DNA of 57,207 bases from an uncultured Campylobacter sp. (lineage in GTDB: Bacteria; Campylobacterota; Campylobacteria; Campylobacterales; Campylobacteraceae), in the NCBI RefSeq assembly GCF_938045205.1, contig NZ_CALIMY010000101.1:1-57207 (forward strand), in the 5' to 3' direction. Positions 7,983 to 16,389 of this stretch are shown here, piece after piece. A program made the position numbers and the translations under genes. The notes below the pieces were generated by a model. The model searched no databases. It was not told the DNA's origin and saw nothing but the letters and a program-made list of their open reading frames with translations. Each line of letters opens with the position of its first letter. Positions within the stretch are counted from its first letter, which is position 1.

Positions 7983-8671
7983 CGATCTAACCTTTTTAGC
8001 GCGTGGATTGCTAAATTTACCGCAAACGCTATCAAAATCAGCACCAGCGCGAGCGCTATACCCATCGCAAACTCGCCCTTGTTGGTCTCAAGCGAGATCG
8101 CCGTGGTGATCGTGCGGGTGAAATATTTGATATTGCCGCCGATCATCATCGCTACGCCCACTTCCGCGACGATCCGCCCGTAAGCGGTGGCGATGACGAC
8201 CAGCAGGGCGTAGCGCAGCTCGTAAAGCACGCAAAGGATTAAATTTAGCGGGCTTAGTCGGTAGTTCATAATGTTTAGATAGTGTTTTTTGTCCATATTT
8301 TCGATGACGCTGGCGCTTAGCGAGACGATGATGGGAAGTGCCAGCACAAACTGCCCGAGCATCACGGCCTTGAGCGTAAAAAGCAGCCCCAGCTCGCCAA
8401 AAGGGCCGTTTCTGGAGATGAAAGCGTAAAGGATCAGTCCTATCGCTACAGTGGGCATCGCAAGCGCTACGTCGCTTAAAAGCCTAAGCGTTCTGCGAGC
8501 GCGAAATTCGTAAAATCCGAGGATAAATCCTATCGGAAAGCCGGTTATAATCGCAAAAAGTATCGAGATGCTCGAAGTATAAAGCGTCGCCTTAATCGCC
8601 GAAAAGGTCTCCGCATCGCCGTTAAAAAGCAGCCCGAATGCACTTAAAATTCCTTCTAAAATAAAGTCCAA
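7979..8671 (-). CDS. tupB: Tungstate ABC transporter permease TupB
   Basis: A 230-residue inner-membrane permease of the tungstate importer. It has about five to six hydrophobic helices. The cytoplasmic EAA-type loop that docks the ATPase is visible as ATAYGRIVAEVGVAMMIGGN near residue 165. Family features include LPTVAIGLILYAF-like helix 3 (AMPTVAIGLILYAF). It overlaps tupC by four bases and is transcribed away from tupA, whose start lies 70 bases from the tupB start. The same divergent layout occurs at the C. jejuni tungstate locus. Confidence 0.9.
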   Translation of the reverse strand: MDFILEGILSAFGLLFNGDAETFSAIKATLYTSSISILFAIITGFPIGFILGFYEFRARRTLRLLSDVALAMPTVAIGLILYAFISRNGPFGELGLLFTLKAVMLGQFVLALPIIVSLSASVIENMDKKHYLNIMNYRLSPLNLILCVLYELRYALLVVIATAYGRIVAEVGVAMMIGGNIKYFTRTITTAISLETNKGEFAMGIALALVLILIAFAVNLAIHALKRLDR

Positions 8672-8705
8672 GATTGTGTCCTAAATGTTCTATTCTGACA
8701 AATTT

Positions 8706-8724
8706 ATATGCTATAATAGCATAT
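8706..8724. promoter_or_regulatory. 19-bp perfect palindrome over the tupA -10 box
   Basis: Arms ATATGCTAT (8706-8714) and ATAGCATAT (8716-8724) are perfect inverted repeats around a single central A. The palindrome contains an extended -10 (TGCTATAAT, 8709-8717) for tupA. It lies in the 70-base gap between the divergent tupA and tupB genes, so one bound repressor could shut both. A ModE-type, tungstate/molybdate-sensing repressor is the obvious candidate; no regulator gene is nearby. Confidence 0.7.
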
Positions 8725-8741
8725 TTTTTAAAGGAGATAAC

Positions 8742-9560
8742 ATGAAAAAAATATTTTTTGTTTCGCTCGCTCTTAGTGCGAGCCTTTTTGCCGCCGATAA
8801 CGATTTGGTGATGGCAACTACAACGAGCACCGATAATACGGGCTTGCTAGACGCTATCTATCCTGCGTATAAGGCGGAAACCGGCGTCGATATCAAATGG
8901 ACGGCGGTAGGCACAGGTGCTGCTCTAAAGCTTGGCGAGAACTGCGATGCGGACATACTTTTCGTGCATTCGCCGAAGGTCGAGAAAGAATTTGTAGAAA
9001 AAGGCTTCGGCGTTGATCGCACGCCCGTTATGTATAACGATTTTATCCTCATCGCCGATAAATCCATCGCGCCTAAATTTAAAGGCAAGGACCTTAAGGG
9101 CTCGTTTGAGCTAATCAAGGCGGAGAAGATTAAATTTTTCTCTCGCGGCGATAAATCGGGCACCGATAACAAAGAGAAAGGTATTTGGAAAAAGGTAGAG
9201 GGCGCCGTTCCTGAAAACGAAGCGTGGTATAACCAAACCGGTCAGGGCATGATCGCTACGATCAACGCAGCCGCCGAGCAAAAGGGCGTGACCTTCACCG
9301 ATCGCGGCACCTACATCAAATACGAGGACAATAAAAAGGGCAATCCCGATATGGTTATCATCAACGAAGGCGATAACGATCTGAAGAATTTTTACTCCGT
9401 AATCGCGGTCAATCCGAAGCACTGCCCAAAAGCCGACTACGAAAACGCGCAGCGCTTCATTAAATGGATCACTAGCGAGAAGGGGCAGAAGTTCGTGGGC
9501 GATTTCAAGCTGCTAAATAAGCCGCTTTTCACCCCTGATGCGAATACTCGCAAGAATTAG
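8742..9560 (+). CDS. tupA: Tungstate-binding periplasmic protein TupA
   Basis: A 272-residue solute-binding protein with a cleavable signal peptide (MKKIFFVSLALSASLFAAD). Mature TupA begins with the family hallmark ATTTSTDNTGLL, which supplies oxyanion-binding hydroxyls. Further matches are WTAVGTGAALKLGENCDADILFVHSP and FFSRGDKSGTDNKEKGIW, the last containing the second ligand loop. It captures tungstate for TupBC; in Campylobacter tungsten serves formate dehydrogenase. The start at 8742 follows AAGGAG; an upstream in-frame ATG at 8685 would add a non-signal stretch and is rejected. It is a single-gene unit ended by a strong terminator. Confidence 0.94.
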   Translation: MKKIFFVSLALSASLFAADNDLVMATTTSTDNTGLLDAIYPAYKAETGVDIKWTAVGTGAALKLGENCDADILFVHSPKVEKEFVEKGFGVDRTPVMYNDFILIADKSIAPKFKGKDLKGSFELIKAEKIKFFSRGDKSGTDNKEKGIWKKVEGAVPENEAWYNQTGQGMIATINAAAEQKGVTFTDRGTYIKYEDNKKGNPDMVIINEGDNDLKNFYSVIAVNPKHCPKADYENAQRFIKWITSEKGQKFVGDFKLLNKPLFTPDANTRKN

Positions 9561-9585
9561 CTCTAGCTAAATAAGGCTAAATTTA

Positions 9586-9625
9586 AAGCCCAAAGGCGAA
9601 TCGCCGCCTTTGGGCTTTTGCTTTT
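9586..9625 (+). terminator. Rho-independent terminator after tupA
   Basis: A 13-base perfect stem (AAGCCCAAAGGCG at 9586-9598 and its complement at 9605-9617) with a six-base loop, followed by TT-G-C and a run of five T. It lies 25 bases after the tupA stop and is the clearest terminator in the window. Confidence 0.92.
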
Positions 9626-10086
9626 TCATAAATCAATCTGCGCGCCTTTAAATTTAGCTCTTTTGCCTCTAAAATTTAGCGGGCGCTTTTTACCGCGTCT
9701 TTTTATGATACATTTTTTACTTTCTAGCCATACGTTTAAATTTATCGCAGCTTCGTTTGTAGGCGATAGGCTTAAAATTTCAGCTATATTTGAGATCGGC
9801 ACGGAGAAATTTCAGTCGCATTCGGATATACTTTAATGTCTAGCGGTATTTATACAGCGCAAAATTTAGTAGTATTTATGTGTGACTCAAAATTTTAGTT
9901 TGTTGGGAATTTAATTTGAAGTAGCAGTTAAGCTCGGGCGTATGAAAAACGCCCGAGTCTGTGAAGCTATGAAATTTTATGTGCGGTTTATGGGGTCGCT
10001 TCTGCCGCGCGCCGGTAAAATTACTTTTCAAGCGCAGGCAAAACTACCGAGCGCGCGGCTATAAAATTTCACTTTGCGCGAGCGAG
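9626..10086. other. Intergenic DNA between tupA terminator and dnaK end
   Basis: About 460 bases with no supported gene. A 72-codon plus-strand frame starts inside the terminator and has no ribosome site. One GC-rich hairpin lies at 9933-9957. Otherwise the stretch consists of AATT words. Confidence 0.55.
9933..9957 (-). terminator. Possible dnaK transcript terminator hairpin
   Basis: CTCGGGCG (9933-9940) and CGCCCGAG (9950-9957) form an eight-base GC-rich stem with a nine-base loop, 130 bases beyond the dnaK stop. No T run follows on either strand, so it may be a transcript-stabilising or weak termination hairpin. Confidence 0.4.
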
Positions 10087-11973
10087 CTATTCGACTTCGG
10101 CGTCGATGACGTCGTCGTCTTTTTTGCCGCCGTTTGCACCGCTGCTTTGCGATCCGCCTTGCGCACCTTGATTTGCGCTGGCAGCCTTGTATAGATCCTC
10201 GGCGACCTTGCTTAGGGCTTCTACTTTAGAGTTTATCGCTTCCTTGCTCGCGTTTTCATCCTTTAGCACGGCTTTTAGATCATTTAGTGCGCCCTCGATC
10301 TTAGCGCGTAGATCACCCGGTACCTTCTCGCCCATCTCGCTTAGGCTCTTTTCGGTTTGATGTGCAATGCCATCGGCTTGGTTGCGTGCCTCGACGGTTT
10401 CTTTGCGCTTGTTGTCTTCCTCTTTGTGAAGCTCGGCGTCCTTTACCATCTTATCGATCTCGGCGTCGCTTAAGCCGCTTGAGCCGGTGATGCGGATATC
10501 GGTTGCTTTGCCGGTGGCTTTGTCTTTTGCCGAAACGGTTAAAATTCCGTTCGCATCGATATTAAATTCCACCTCGATCTGCGGCACGCCGCGAGGAGCT
10601 GGCATGATGCCTTCAAGATTGAAATTTCCTAGCGATTTGTTGTCCTTCGCAAACTCGCGCTCGCCCTGCAAGACGTTGATCGTAACGGCGCTTTGGTTAT
10701 CCTCTGCTGTCGAGAAGGTTTGAGATTTTTTCGTAGGTATCGTAGTTCCCTTCTCGATGATCTTGGTCATCACGCCACCTAGGGTTTCAATGCCGAGGCT
10801 TAGCGGAGTGACGTCGAGTAGTAGCACGTCTTTTACGTCGCCTTTGATGACGGCGCCTTGGATCGCCGCGCCGATCGCTACGACTTCGTCAGGGTTCACA
10901 CTCTTATTTAGCTCCTTGCCGAAAGCCTTTTTGACCTCCTCTTGCACGAGTGGCACGCGCGTCGAGCCGCCAACCATGACGACCTCTTTTATGTCGTTCA
11001 TGCTAAGACCTGCATCGCTTACGACCTTTTTGAGAGTGCTTATGGTCTCATCTACCAAAGAATCGATCATACTTTCAAATTTAGCTCTAGTGATGGTTTT
11101 CATTAGGTGCTTTGGACCGGTGGCATCAGCAGTGATGAAAGGTAAATTTACCGTCGTTTCCATCGCGCTGCTTAGCTCTTTTTTGGCGTTTTCCGCAGCC
11201 TCTTTTAGACGCTGCATGGCCATGACGTCGCCGCGCAAGTCGATGCCTGTTTCAGATTGAAATTCTGAGGTTAAAAAGTCGATCAGTTTGTTATCGAAAT
11301 CATCGCCGCCCAAAAATGCATTACCGCCGGTAGCTAAAACTTCTACAACGCTATCGCCGGTTTCTAGCACGGTTACGTCGAATGTACCGCCGCCCAGATC
11401 GTAAACTACGATCTTTTCGGATTCTTTTTTATCCAGTCCATACGCAAGCGCCGCTGCGGTCGGCTCGTTGATGATACGAAGCACGTTTAAGCCCGCGATT
11501 GTTCCTGCTTCTTTCGTCGCCTTTCTTTGGCTGTCGTTGAAATATGCAGGCACGGTGATGACCGCATCTACGACGGGCTCGCCCAAAAACGCCTCAGCGT
11601 CCTCTTTTAGCTTGATTAGCACCTTGGCTGAAATTTCTTGCGGCGTATAAACCTTGCCCGCGATCTCTACCGCGCACGCGCCATTTCGGTCGATGATTTT
11701 ATACGGTAGGCGCTTTTTGGCCTCCTGCGCATTTTTCTCATTCATCATAAGACCCATGATGCGCTTGATCGAGTAGATCGTTTTTTCTGGGTTGGTGACT
11801 GCTTGGCGCTTGGCGCTGTCGCCTACTAAAACCTCGCCTTTGTCAGTGAAAGCGACTACCGACGGAGTGGTGTTTTTACCCTCTTTGTTCGGTATGATCT
11901 TGCTCTCGCCACGCTCAAATATGCTTACGCACGAGTTTGTTGTTCCTAGGTCGATGCCTATGACTTTTGCCAT
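10087..11973 (-). CDS. dnaK: Chaperone DnaK (Hsp70)
   Basis: Full-length 628-residue Hsp70. The N-terminus MAKVIGIDLGTTNSCVSIFE is the phosphate-1 loop of the ATPase domain. Also visible are IINEPTAAALAYGLDKK, VYDLGGGTFDVTVLE and VVMVGGSTRVPLVQ. The linker before the substrate domain is DVLLLDVTPLSLGIETLGG, and the beta-sandwich includes EREFAKDNKSLGNF. The tail ends DDDVIDAEVE with the usual acidic EEVD-like terminus. It acts with GrpE and DnaJ (not in this window) in folding and heat-shock recovery. It is the last gene of hrcA-grpE-dnaK, 44 bases after grpE, under the HrcA/CIRCE promoter. Confidence 0.98.
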   Translation of the reverse strand: MAKVIGIDLGTTNSCVSIFERGESKIIPNKEGKNTTPSVVAFTDKGEVLVGDSAKRQAVTNPEKTIYSIKRIMGLMMNEKNAQEAKKRLPYKIIDRNGACAVEIAGKVYTPQEISAKVLIKLKEDAEAFLGEPVVDAVITVPAYFNDSQRKATKEAGTIAGLNVLRIINEPTAAALAYGLDKKESEKIVVYDLGGGTFDVTVLETGDSVVEVLATGGNAFLGGDDFDNKLIDFLTSEFQSETGIDLRGDVMAMQRLKEAAENAKKELSSAMETTVNLPFITADATGPKHLMKTITRAKFESMIDSLVDETISTLKKVVSDAGLSMNDIKEVVMVGGSTRVPLVQEEVKKAFGKELNKSVNPDEVVAIGAAIQGAVIKGDVKDVLLLDVTPLSLGIETLGGVMTKIIEKGTTIPTKKSQTFSTAEDNQSAVTINVLQGEREFAKDNKSLGNFNLEGIMPAPRGVPQIEVEFNIDANGILTVSAKDKATGKATDIRITGSSGLSDAEIDKMVKDAELHKEEDNKRKETVEARNQADGIAHQTEKSLSEMGEKVPGDLRAKIEGALNDLKAVLKDENASKEAINSKVEALSKVAEDLYKAASANQGAQGGSQSSGANGGKKDDDVIDAEVE

Positions 11974-12017
11974 TTGTTATCCTTTGTGTTGAATTTAAAA
12001 TTTTAAAATTTGGACGA

Positions 12018-12593
12018 TTATTTCGCCACCACTACCATAGCGGCACGCAAAACGCGCTGCTTATACATATAGCCTTTTTGATAGACCTGAACTATATCGC
12101 CCGAGTTTGCACCCTCCGCCTCGATCATCGAGATGGCGTTATGCACGCTAGGATCAAATCCCCCGTCCGTCGCTATCGGAACGATACCGTATTTTTCAAA
12201 AGTCTTTGTAAAAAGGCTTAGACATTGTTTTACACCAACTTCGATTTTATCCGCAAGCTCATTACCTTCCACATCAATTTTGGCGGCTTCCTCAAGCGCG
12301 TCGATAATAGGCAGCAGATCTTTTGCAAAGCTCTCGCTAGCGTAAGCAACAGCGCTATCTTTTTCTTTTTCCAAACGTTTTTTGAGATTTTCAAAATCCG
12401 CATTGGCGCGGTAAAATTTATCGGTGATCTCACTCAGCTCGTTTTGAAGCTTTTGTATCTGCGCATCGGTATCGTCGCATGTCTGCGCCTCTTGCGGCTC
12501 GCTCGCCTCTGACGCGCACTGCTCGCAAACCTCTTTTTCTTCACTATCGCACGCTGCGTTTTTATCGCCGTGCTCTTTAAATTTATGGCTCAT
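12018..12593 (-). CDS. grpE: Nucleotide exchange factor GrpE
   Basis: A 191-residue cytosolic partner that releases ADP from DnaK. The acidic, Cys-containing N-terminus is followed by the long dimerising helix (residues about 45-100, ELSEITDKFYRANADFENLKKR). The C-terminal beta domain holds the family signature FEKYGIVPIATDGGFDPSVHNAI and ends VLRAAMVVVAK. The ATG overlaps the hrcA stop (ATGA), so translation is coupled. Unusual for GrpE is the group of Cys in the N-terminal tail (CDSEEKEVCEQC). Confidence 0.97.
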   Translation of the reverse strand: MSHKFKEHGDKNAACDSEEKEVCEQCASEASEPQEAQTCDDTDAQIQKLQNELSEITDKFYRANADFENLKKRLEKEKDSAVAYASESFAKDLLPIIDALEEAAKIDVEGNELADKIEVGVKQCLSLFTKTFEKYGIVPIATDGGFDPSVHNAISMIEAEGANSGDIVQVYQKGYMYKQRVLRAAMVVVAK

Positions 12594-13378
12594 GCTACTC
12601 CTTTAGCGTAGTTAAAAAATTTCTCGTAATTCTCGTAAACGCTGCCTGCGCAGATCATCGTAGCGTCCTCACCTTCGAATTTTACGGGGCGTTTGATCCC
12701 CATAAATCCGTGCTCGAAGTAGGGCGCGAAGATCAAATTTTTCGTAAAATTTACGGCGATCGAGGGGTTGAGTAAAATTTTAAACCGCTCGTCTTTGAAA
12801 ATTTTATACGCCACGACCTCGTTACAAAGAAATTCGATTTTAGAATTTTTTAGCTCCCTGATCTTGGTGCTAAGCTCGCGCAGACCGATCTGCATCGAAG
12901 CTAGCTCCAAATCTCCGAGTGAAATTCCTATTAAATTTGATAGGAATTTAAAAACTCTAAAATCGTATTTTAAGATAATCTCATCCGTTCTAAATGTAAG
13001 GATTATGAAACGATCATCGTGATTGATGACTTCACTTAGGGCTTCGTTTTCGGCGTTGAAAATCATACAGTAAATTTCAAAATCCTCAAGCACCGCTTCT
13101 AGCTCGCGAGCATCGTCTATTTTTAACTCATCGTCGAAGCTAAGTCTAGCGCGCCAGTAATCCTGCATCGTCGCAACTGTGGGGATTCTACCACCGCTTA
13201 CATGAAGCTGCGTCAAAGCCCCCTCATCGCTTAAGCGCTTAAAATAAATTCGAATGCTAGACGCGGACATCGCTACGCCCATACGCTCACCCAGCTCGGA
13301 AGATCCGATCGGGGTGTTGCTATCGAGATAGGCGGAAATGATGGATTCCAGGATCATATCACGTTTATTCGTTTTCAC
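12590..13378 (-). CDS. hrcA: Heat-inducible transcription repressor HrcA
   Basis: A 262-residue repressor that binds CIRCE and shuts the hrcA-grpE-dnaK operon when folded by chaperones. The N-terminal winged helix includes RDMILESIISAYLDSNTPIGSSEL and the recognition region SASSIRIYFKRLSDEGALTQLHVSGGRIPT, followed by the GAF-like domain. I take the GTG at 13378 as start: it gives a protein matching the length and N-terminus of C. jejuni HrcA as I know it (about 264 residues). The frame continues upstream to 13471, but that would run through the promoter and CIRCE. The GTG lies only two bases after CIRCE, so the operator is part of the short 5' leader. Confidence 0.93.
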   Translation of the reverse strand: MKTNKRDMILESIISAYLDSNTPIGSSELGERMGVAMSASSIRIYFKRLSDEGALTQLHVSGGRIPTVATMQDYWRARLSFDDELKIDDARELEAVLEDFEIYCMIFNAENEALSEVINHDDRFIILTFRTDEIILKYDFRVFKFLSNLIGISLGDLELASMQIGLRELSTKIRELKNSKIEFLCNEVVAYKIFKDERFKILLNPSIAVNFTKNLIFAPYFEHGFMGIKRPVKFEGEDATMICAGSVYENYEKFFNYAKGVA

Positions 13379-13380
13379 TT

Positions 13381-13407
13381 TTAGCACTCTTTCTATAAGA
13401 TTGCTAG
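13381..13407 (-). promoter_or_regulatory. CIRCE operator of the hrcA operon (one arm degenerate)
   Basis: TTAGCACTC (13381-13389), nine bases, then GATTGCTAG (13399-13407). The consensus CIRCE is TTAGCACTC-N9-GAGTGCTAA, so one arm is perfect and the other matches 7 of 9. It begins two bases after the -10 box and ends two bases before the hrcA GTG, covering the transcription start. Confidence 0.9.
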
Positions 13408-13408
13408 T

Positions 13409-13438
13409 ATTATACAACATTGAGTGGCGGGATGTCAA
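13409..13438 (-). promoter_or_regulatory. Sigma-70 promoter of hrcA-grpE-dnaK
   Basis: On the minus strand TTGACA (13438-13433), an 18-base spacer and TATAAT (13414-13409): both hexamers match consensus. With CIRCE over the start site this is a strong, HrcA-repressed housekeeping promoter. Confidence 0.88.
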
Positions 13439-13960
13439 GGTTTTTATATAAATTTTATAAAATTTTAGCAATCAAGTCCTGAGTTTGCTAAATTTTAACT
13501 ATGATTTTTTTGAGCTGAGTGGAATTCTTGGAATTCTTGGAATTCTTGGAATTCTTGGAATTCTTGGAATTCTTGGAATTTATCGCGGTGCCATCGCGGT
13601 AAATTTTATCGTGCTTTTCGTATCTTTAAACACAAATTTTACCGCCAGCCGGCTTAGAGCTTCGCCGTATGTGCCAGATAAATTCTATTTTGCAAAAATA
13701 GTATTAACAGTATAGCTGCAAATTCCGTAGTTACCAGCTAAAATTTTGTCATTTGCTGAAATGCTGAAAATGTGAAGTTAAATGCTAAAAAAACGCAAAA
13801 TTCCCGCATAAATGGCGCGTAAGCTAGACGAAAGTGCTAGGCAAGTAAGCGGTGTGAGAACTCGCAAAGCTCAAAATTTTACTCGCTGACGCAAATTTAA
13901 ATATACTTTAACGAATAGAAGTGTAAAATACGCCTCAAATTTTAACGATCAAGGGTTTTT
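13439..13960. other. Divergent intergenic region between hrcA and atpB
   Basis: About 520 bases. It contains the 9-bp tandem repeat at 13521-13580 and many AATT words. A 76-codon plus-strand frame spans the tandem repeat and reads as repeated Gly-Ile-Leu. It lacks a ribosome site and recognisable sequence, so I do not call it a gene. An atpB promoter must lie near 13900-13950, but no consensus boxes are clear. Confidence 0.5.
13521..13580. repeat. Tandem 9-bp repeat GGAATTCTT, 6.7 copies
   Basis: Six exact copies of GGAATTCTT (13521-13574) plus GGAATT. Each contains an EcoRI-type GAATTC palindrome. Being a multiple of three, copy changes would not shift frame. Exact identity between copies implies recent expansion by slippage and likely variation between strains. 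Confidence 0.95.
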
Positions 13961-14641
13961 ATGCTAAAAGACATTTTCCTTTTCGGCGGTTTAATTTCTT
14001 ACGACCACACTTTTATCTACCTTTTTTACTTCTTTTTGGTCGTCGCTATCATCGTAGCCGTCGCGCTTTGCTCCACTCGCTCGCTTCAGCTTGTACCACA
14101 CGGCATGCAAAATATCGCCGAAGCCTACCTAAGCGGCGTACTAACGATCGGTAAGGACGCTATGGGCAGCGAGGAACAAGCCAAAAAATATCTTCCGCTA
14201 ATCGCAACATTGGGATTTGTGATATTTTTTAGTAACGTTATCGGCTTGGTGCCGGGCTTTGAGTCGCCGAGCGCGAGTTTAAATTTAACCCTTTCGCTTA
14301 CGCTTTGCGTTTGGTTGTATTACCATTTTGAGGGCGTTCGCGAGCATGGCGTGATCAACTACCTAAAGCACTTTATGGGCCCGGTGAAAATCCTAGCGCC
14401 GTTTATGTTCGTCATAGAGATCGTCTCGCATTTTTCGCGCGTCGTATCGCTTTCTTTCCGACTTTTCGGTAATATCAAAGGCGACGATACCTTCCTGCTC
14501 GTTATGCTTACTCTCGCTCCTGCGCTAGTGCCGATGGTGCCGTTTGCGCTGCTTACTTTTATGGCGATTTTGCAGACTTTTATTTTCATGGTTTTAAGCT
14601 ACGTTTATCTAGCGGGCGCCGTGATCGTCGATGAGCATTAA
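13961..14641 (+). CDS. atpB: F0F1 ATP synthase subunit a
   Basis: A 226-residue proton-channel subunit of the F0 sector with five to six hydrophobic helices. The essential Arg lies in the conserved helix SRVVSLSFRLFGNIKGDD near residue 165, and the final helix AILQTFIFMVLSYVYLAGAVIVDEH is the family C-terminal signature. The start follows AAGGG. As in other Campylobacter it stands apart from the F1 operon. It overlaps the next small membrane gene by 11 bases. Confidence 0.97.
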   Translation: MLKDIFLFGGLISYDHTFIYLFYFFLVVAIIVAVALCSTRSLQLVPHGMQNIAEAYLSGVLTIGKDAMGSEEQAKKYLPLIATLGFVIFFSNVIGLVPGFESPSASLNLTLSLTLCVWLYYHFEGVREHGVINYLKHFMGPVKILAPFMFVIEIVSHFSRVVSLSFRLFGNIKGDDTFLLVMLTLAPALVPMVPFALLTFMAILQTFIFMVLSYVYLAGAVIVDEH

Positions 14642-14855
14642 TTTTAAGCGAAATTTCTTATACTTCCTCGTGGGTGCGTCGTTCGGATTGATCTTCGTCG
14701 GCGCATTCGTCTTTTTTGCCTATCCGTCATTTTATTTTTTGGGGTTAAAATTCCTCTTCATCTGCACCGCGCCGGGCGTGATATGCGTCATCATCACCTG
14801 CTTAATGGTCGATGTTTTCGATCTGAAAGAAAAGCTCCTTAGCGGCGGCGAGTAA
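14631..14855 (+). CDS. Small membrane protein downstream of atpB
   Basis: A 74-residue protein with two predicted helices (FLYFLVGASFGLIFVGAFVFF and LFICTAPGVICVIITCLMV) and a short cytoplasmic acidic/basic tail (DLKEKLLSGGE). It overlaps the end of atpB, so it is translated from the same message. A comparably placed small integral membrane protein (Cj1203c, from memory) follows atpB in C. jejuni. Its role is unknown; an accessory function in F0 assembly is a guess based on position only. Confidence 0.75.
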   Translation: MSINFKRNFLYFLVGASFGLIFVGAFVFFAYPSFYFLGLKFLFICTAPGVICVIITCLMVDVFDLKEKLLSGGE

Positions 14856-14967
14856 AATCTATCCGATTAAATTTTAAAATTTAGCCACGCCGTGTGCCGC
14901 TACAAGCGAGTATTAAAGCAAAAAATTGTAAAATTACGCGAAATTTTTATTCTAAAAGGTTAAATTA

Positions 14968-16389
14968 ATGTTTGAAACCGTGATCGGCCTAGAGGTACAC
15001 TGCCAGCTAAATACCAAAACCAAAATTTTCTGCTCCTGCCCCACGAGCTTCGGCGACGAGGCGAATTCGCACGTCTGCCCGACCTGCCTAGCGCTTCCGG
15101 GCGCTCTTCCCGTGCTAAACGAGGAAGCGGTTAAAAAAGCTATCAGCTTCGGCACCGCCGTCAATGCGACGATCAATCGCAAGTCGGTATTCGACCGCAA
15201 AAACTACTTCTATCCCGACCTCCCCAAGGCGTATCAAATTTCGCAGTGGACGATCCCGATCGTCGAGCACGGCGAGCTTTTCATAGCCGCGGACGGACAG
15301 AGCAAGCGCATCGGCATTACGCGCGCGCACCTAGAGGAGGATGCGGGCAAGAATAACCACGAAAGCTCGCGCAGCCTGGTCGATCTAAACCGCGCCGGCA
15401 CGCCGCTTTTGGAGATCGTAAGCGAGCCCGATATGCGCTCTGCGGACGAGGCGGTCGCGTATCTAAAAAAACTCCACAGCATTTTGCGCTTTTTAAATAT
15501 CAGCGACGCAAATATGCAAGAAGGCTCGTTTCGCTGCGACGTAAACGTCAGTATCCGTCCGCAAGGCGAGCAAAAGCTCTACACGCGCGTGGAGATTAAA
15601 AATTTAAACTCCTTTAAATTTATCCAAAAGGCGATCGAGTTCGAGATTGAGCGTCAGATCGAAGCGTGGCAGGACGGCAAATATGATCAAGAGGTCGTGC
15701 AAGAAACCCGCCTTTTCGACACCGCTAAGTTTATCACCAAACCGATGCGTAGTAAAGAAGACAGCGCCGAGTACCGCTACTTCCCCGATCCTGACCTGCT
15801 AACCGTGATCGTGGATGACGAGATGCTGGCTGCTGCGCAGCATATCCCCGAGCTGCCGGATCAGAAAAAGGCCCGCTACGTCTGCGAGCTGGGCGTTAAA
15901 GAGAAGGATGCCGAGATCATAATCTCGACCTACGAAAACGCGCGATTTTTTGAGGATCTGATCGCGGCGGGGCACGAGCCCAAACTCTGCGTCAGCTGGC
16001 TTACCGTCGAGCTTGCGGGCAGGCTCAAAAACGGCGTTACGATTGAGGATTCGCCCGTAGGTAGCGCGAAGATGAGCGAGCTTTTAAGCGCGATCGAAGG
16101 CGGCGCCGTATCTCAAAAGGCCGCCAAAGAGGTGCTTGATTATCTAATGGAGCACGACGAGGCCGTAAGCTCGGTCATCGATAAGCTTGGCTTGAGGCAG
16201 GTAAGCGACGACGGCGCGATTTTGCAGATCATAGCGCGCGTGATGGGCGCGAACGAAGACAAGGTCGCGGACTATCGCGGCGGCAAGGACAAGCTATTCG
16301 GCTTCTTCGTAGGCCAAGTGATGAAAGAGGGCAAGGGCGCGTTTAACCCCGCGAAAGTAAACGAGCTTCTGAAACAGAAGCTAGGCTGA
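14968..16389 (+). CDS. gatB: Asp/Glu-tRNA amidotransferase subunit B
   Basis: A 473-residue kinase/tRNA-binding subunit of GatCAB, which converts Glu-tRNA(Gln) and Asp-tRNA(Asn) to the amidated forms. MFETVIGLEVHCQLNTKTKIFC is the family start, with the zinc-type Cys set CSCPTSFGDEANSHVCPTCLALPG near residues 28-50. The cradle motif FDRKNYFYPDLPKAYQISQ and LEEDAGKNNHE follow. The C-terminal YqeY-like tail ends FNPAKVNELLKQKLG. It is followed by nearly 1 kb without genes before gpsA, whereas in C. jejuni gpsA lies very close. Confidence 0.97.
   Translation: MFETVIGLEVHCQLNTKTKIFCSCPTSFGDEANSHVCPTCLALPGALPVLNEEAVKKAISFGTAVNATINRKSVFDRKNYFYPDLPKAYQISQWTIPIVEHGELFIAADGQSKRIGITRAHLEEDAGKNNHESSRSLVDLNRAGTPLLEIVSEPDMRSADEAVAYLKKLHSILRFLNISDANMQEGSFRCDVNVSIRPQGEQKLYTRVEIKNLNSFKFIQKAIEFEIERQIEAWQDGKYDQEVVQETRLFDTAKFITKPMRSKEDSAEYRYFPDPDLLTVIVDDEMLAAAQHIPELPDQKKARYVCELGVKEKDAEIIISTYENARFFEDLIAAGHEPKLCVSWLTVELAGRLKNGVTIEDSPVGSAKMSELLSAIEGGAVSQKAAKEVLDYLMEHDEAVSSVIDKLGLRQVSDDGAILQIIARVMGANEDKVADYRGGKDKLFGFFVGQVMKEGKGAFNPAKVNELLKQKLG

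Noticed and set aside
9618..9836. 72-codon ORF after tupA
   Set aside because: It starts within the terminator and shows no protein-like features beyond AATT words.
13485..13715. 76-codon ORF with repeated Gly-Ile-Leu
   Set aside because: It is a reading of the 9-bp tandem repeat, without a ribosome site or conserved flanks.
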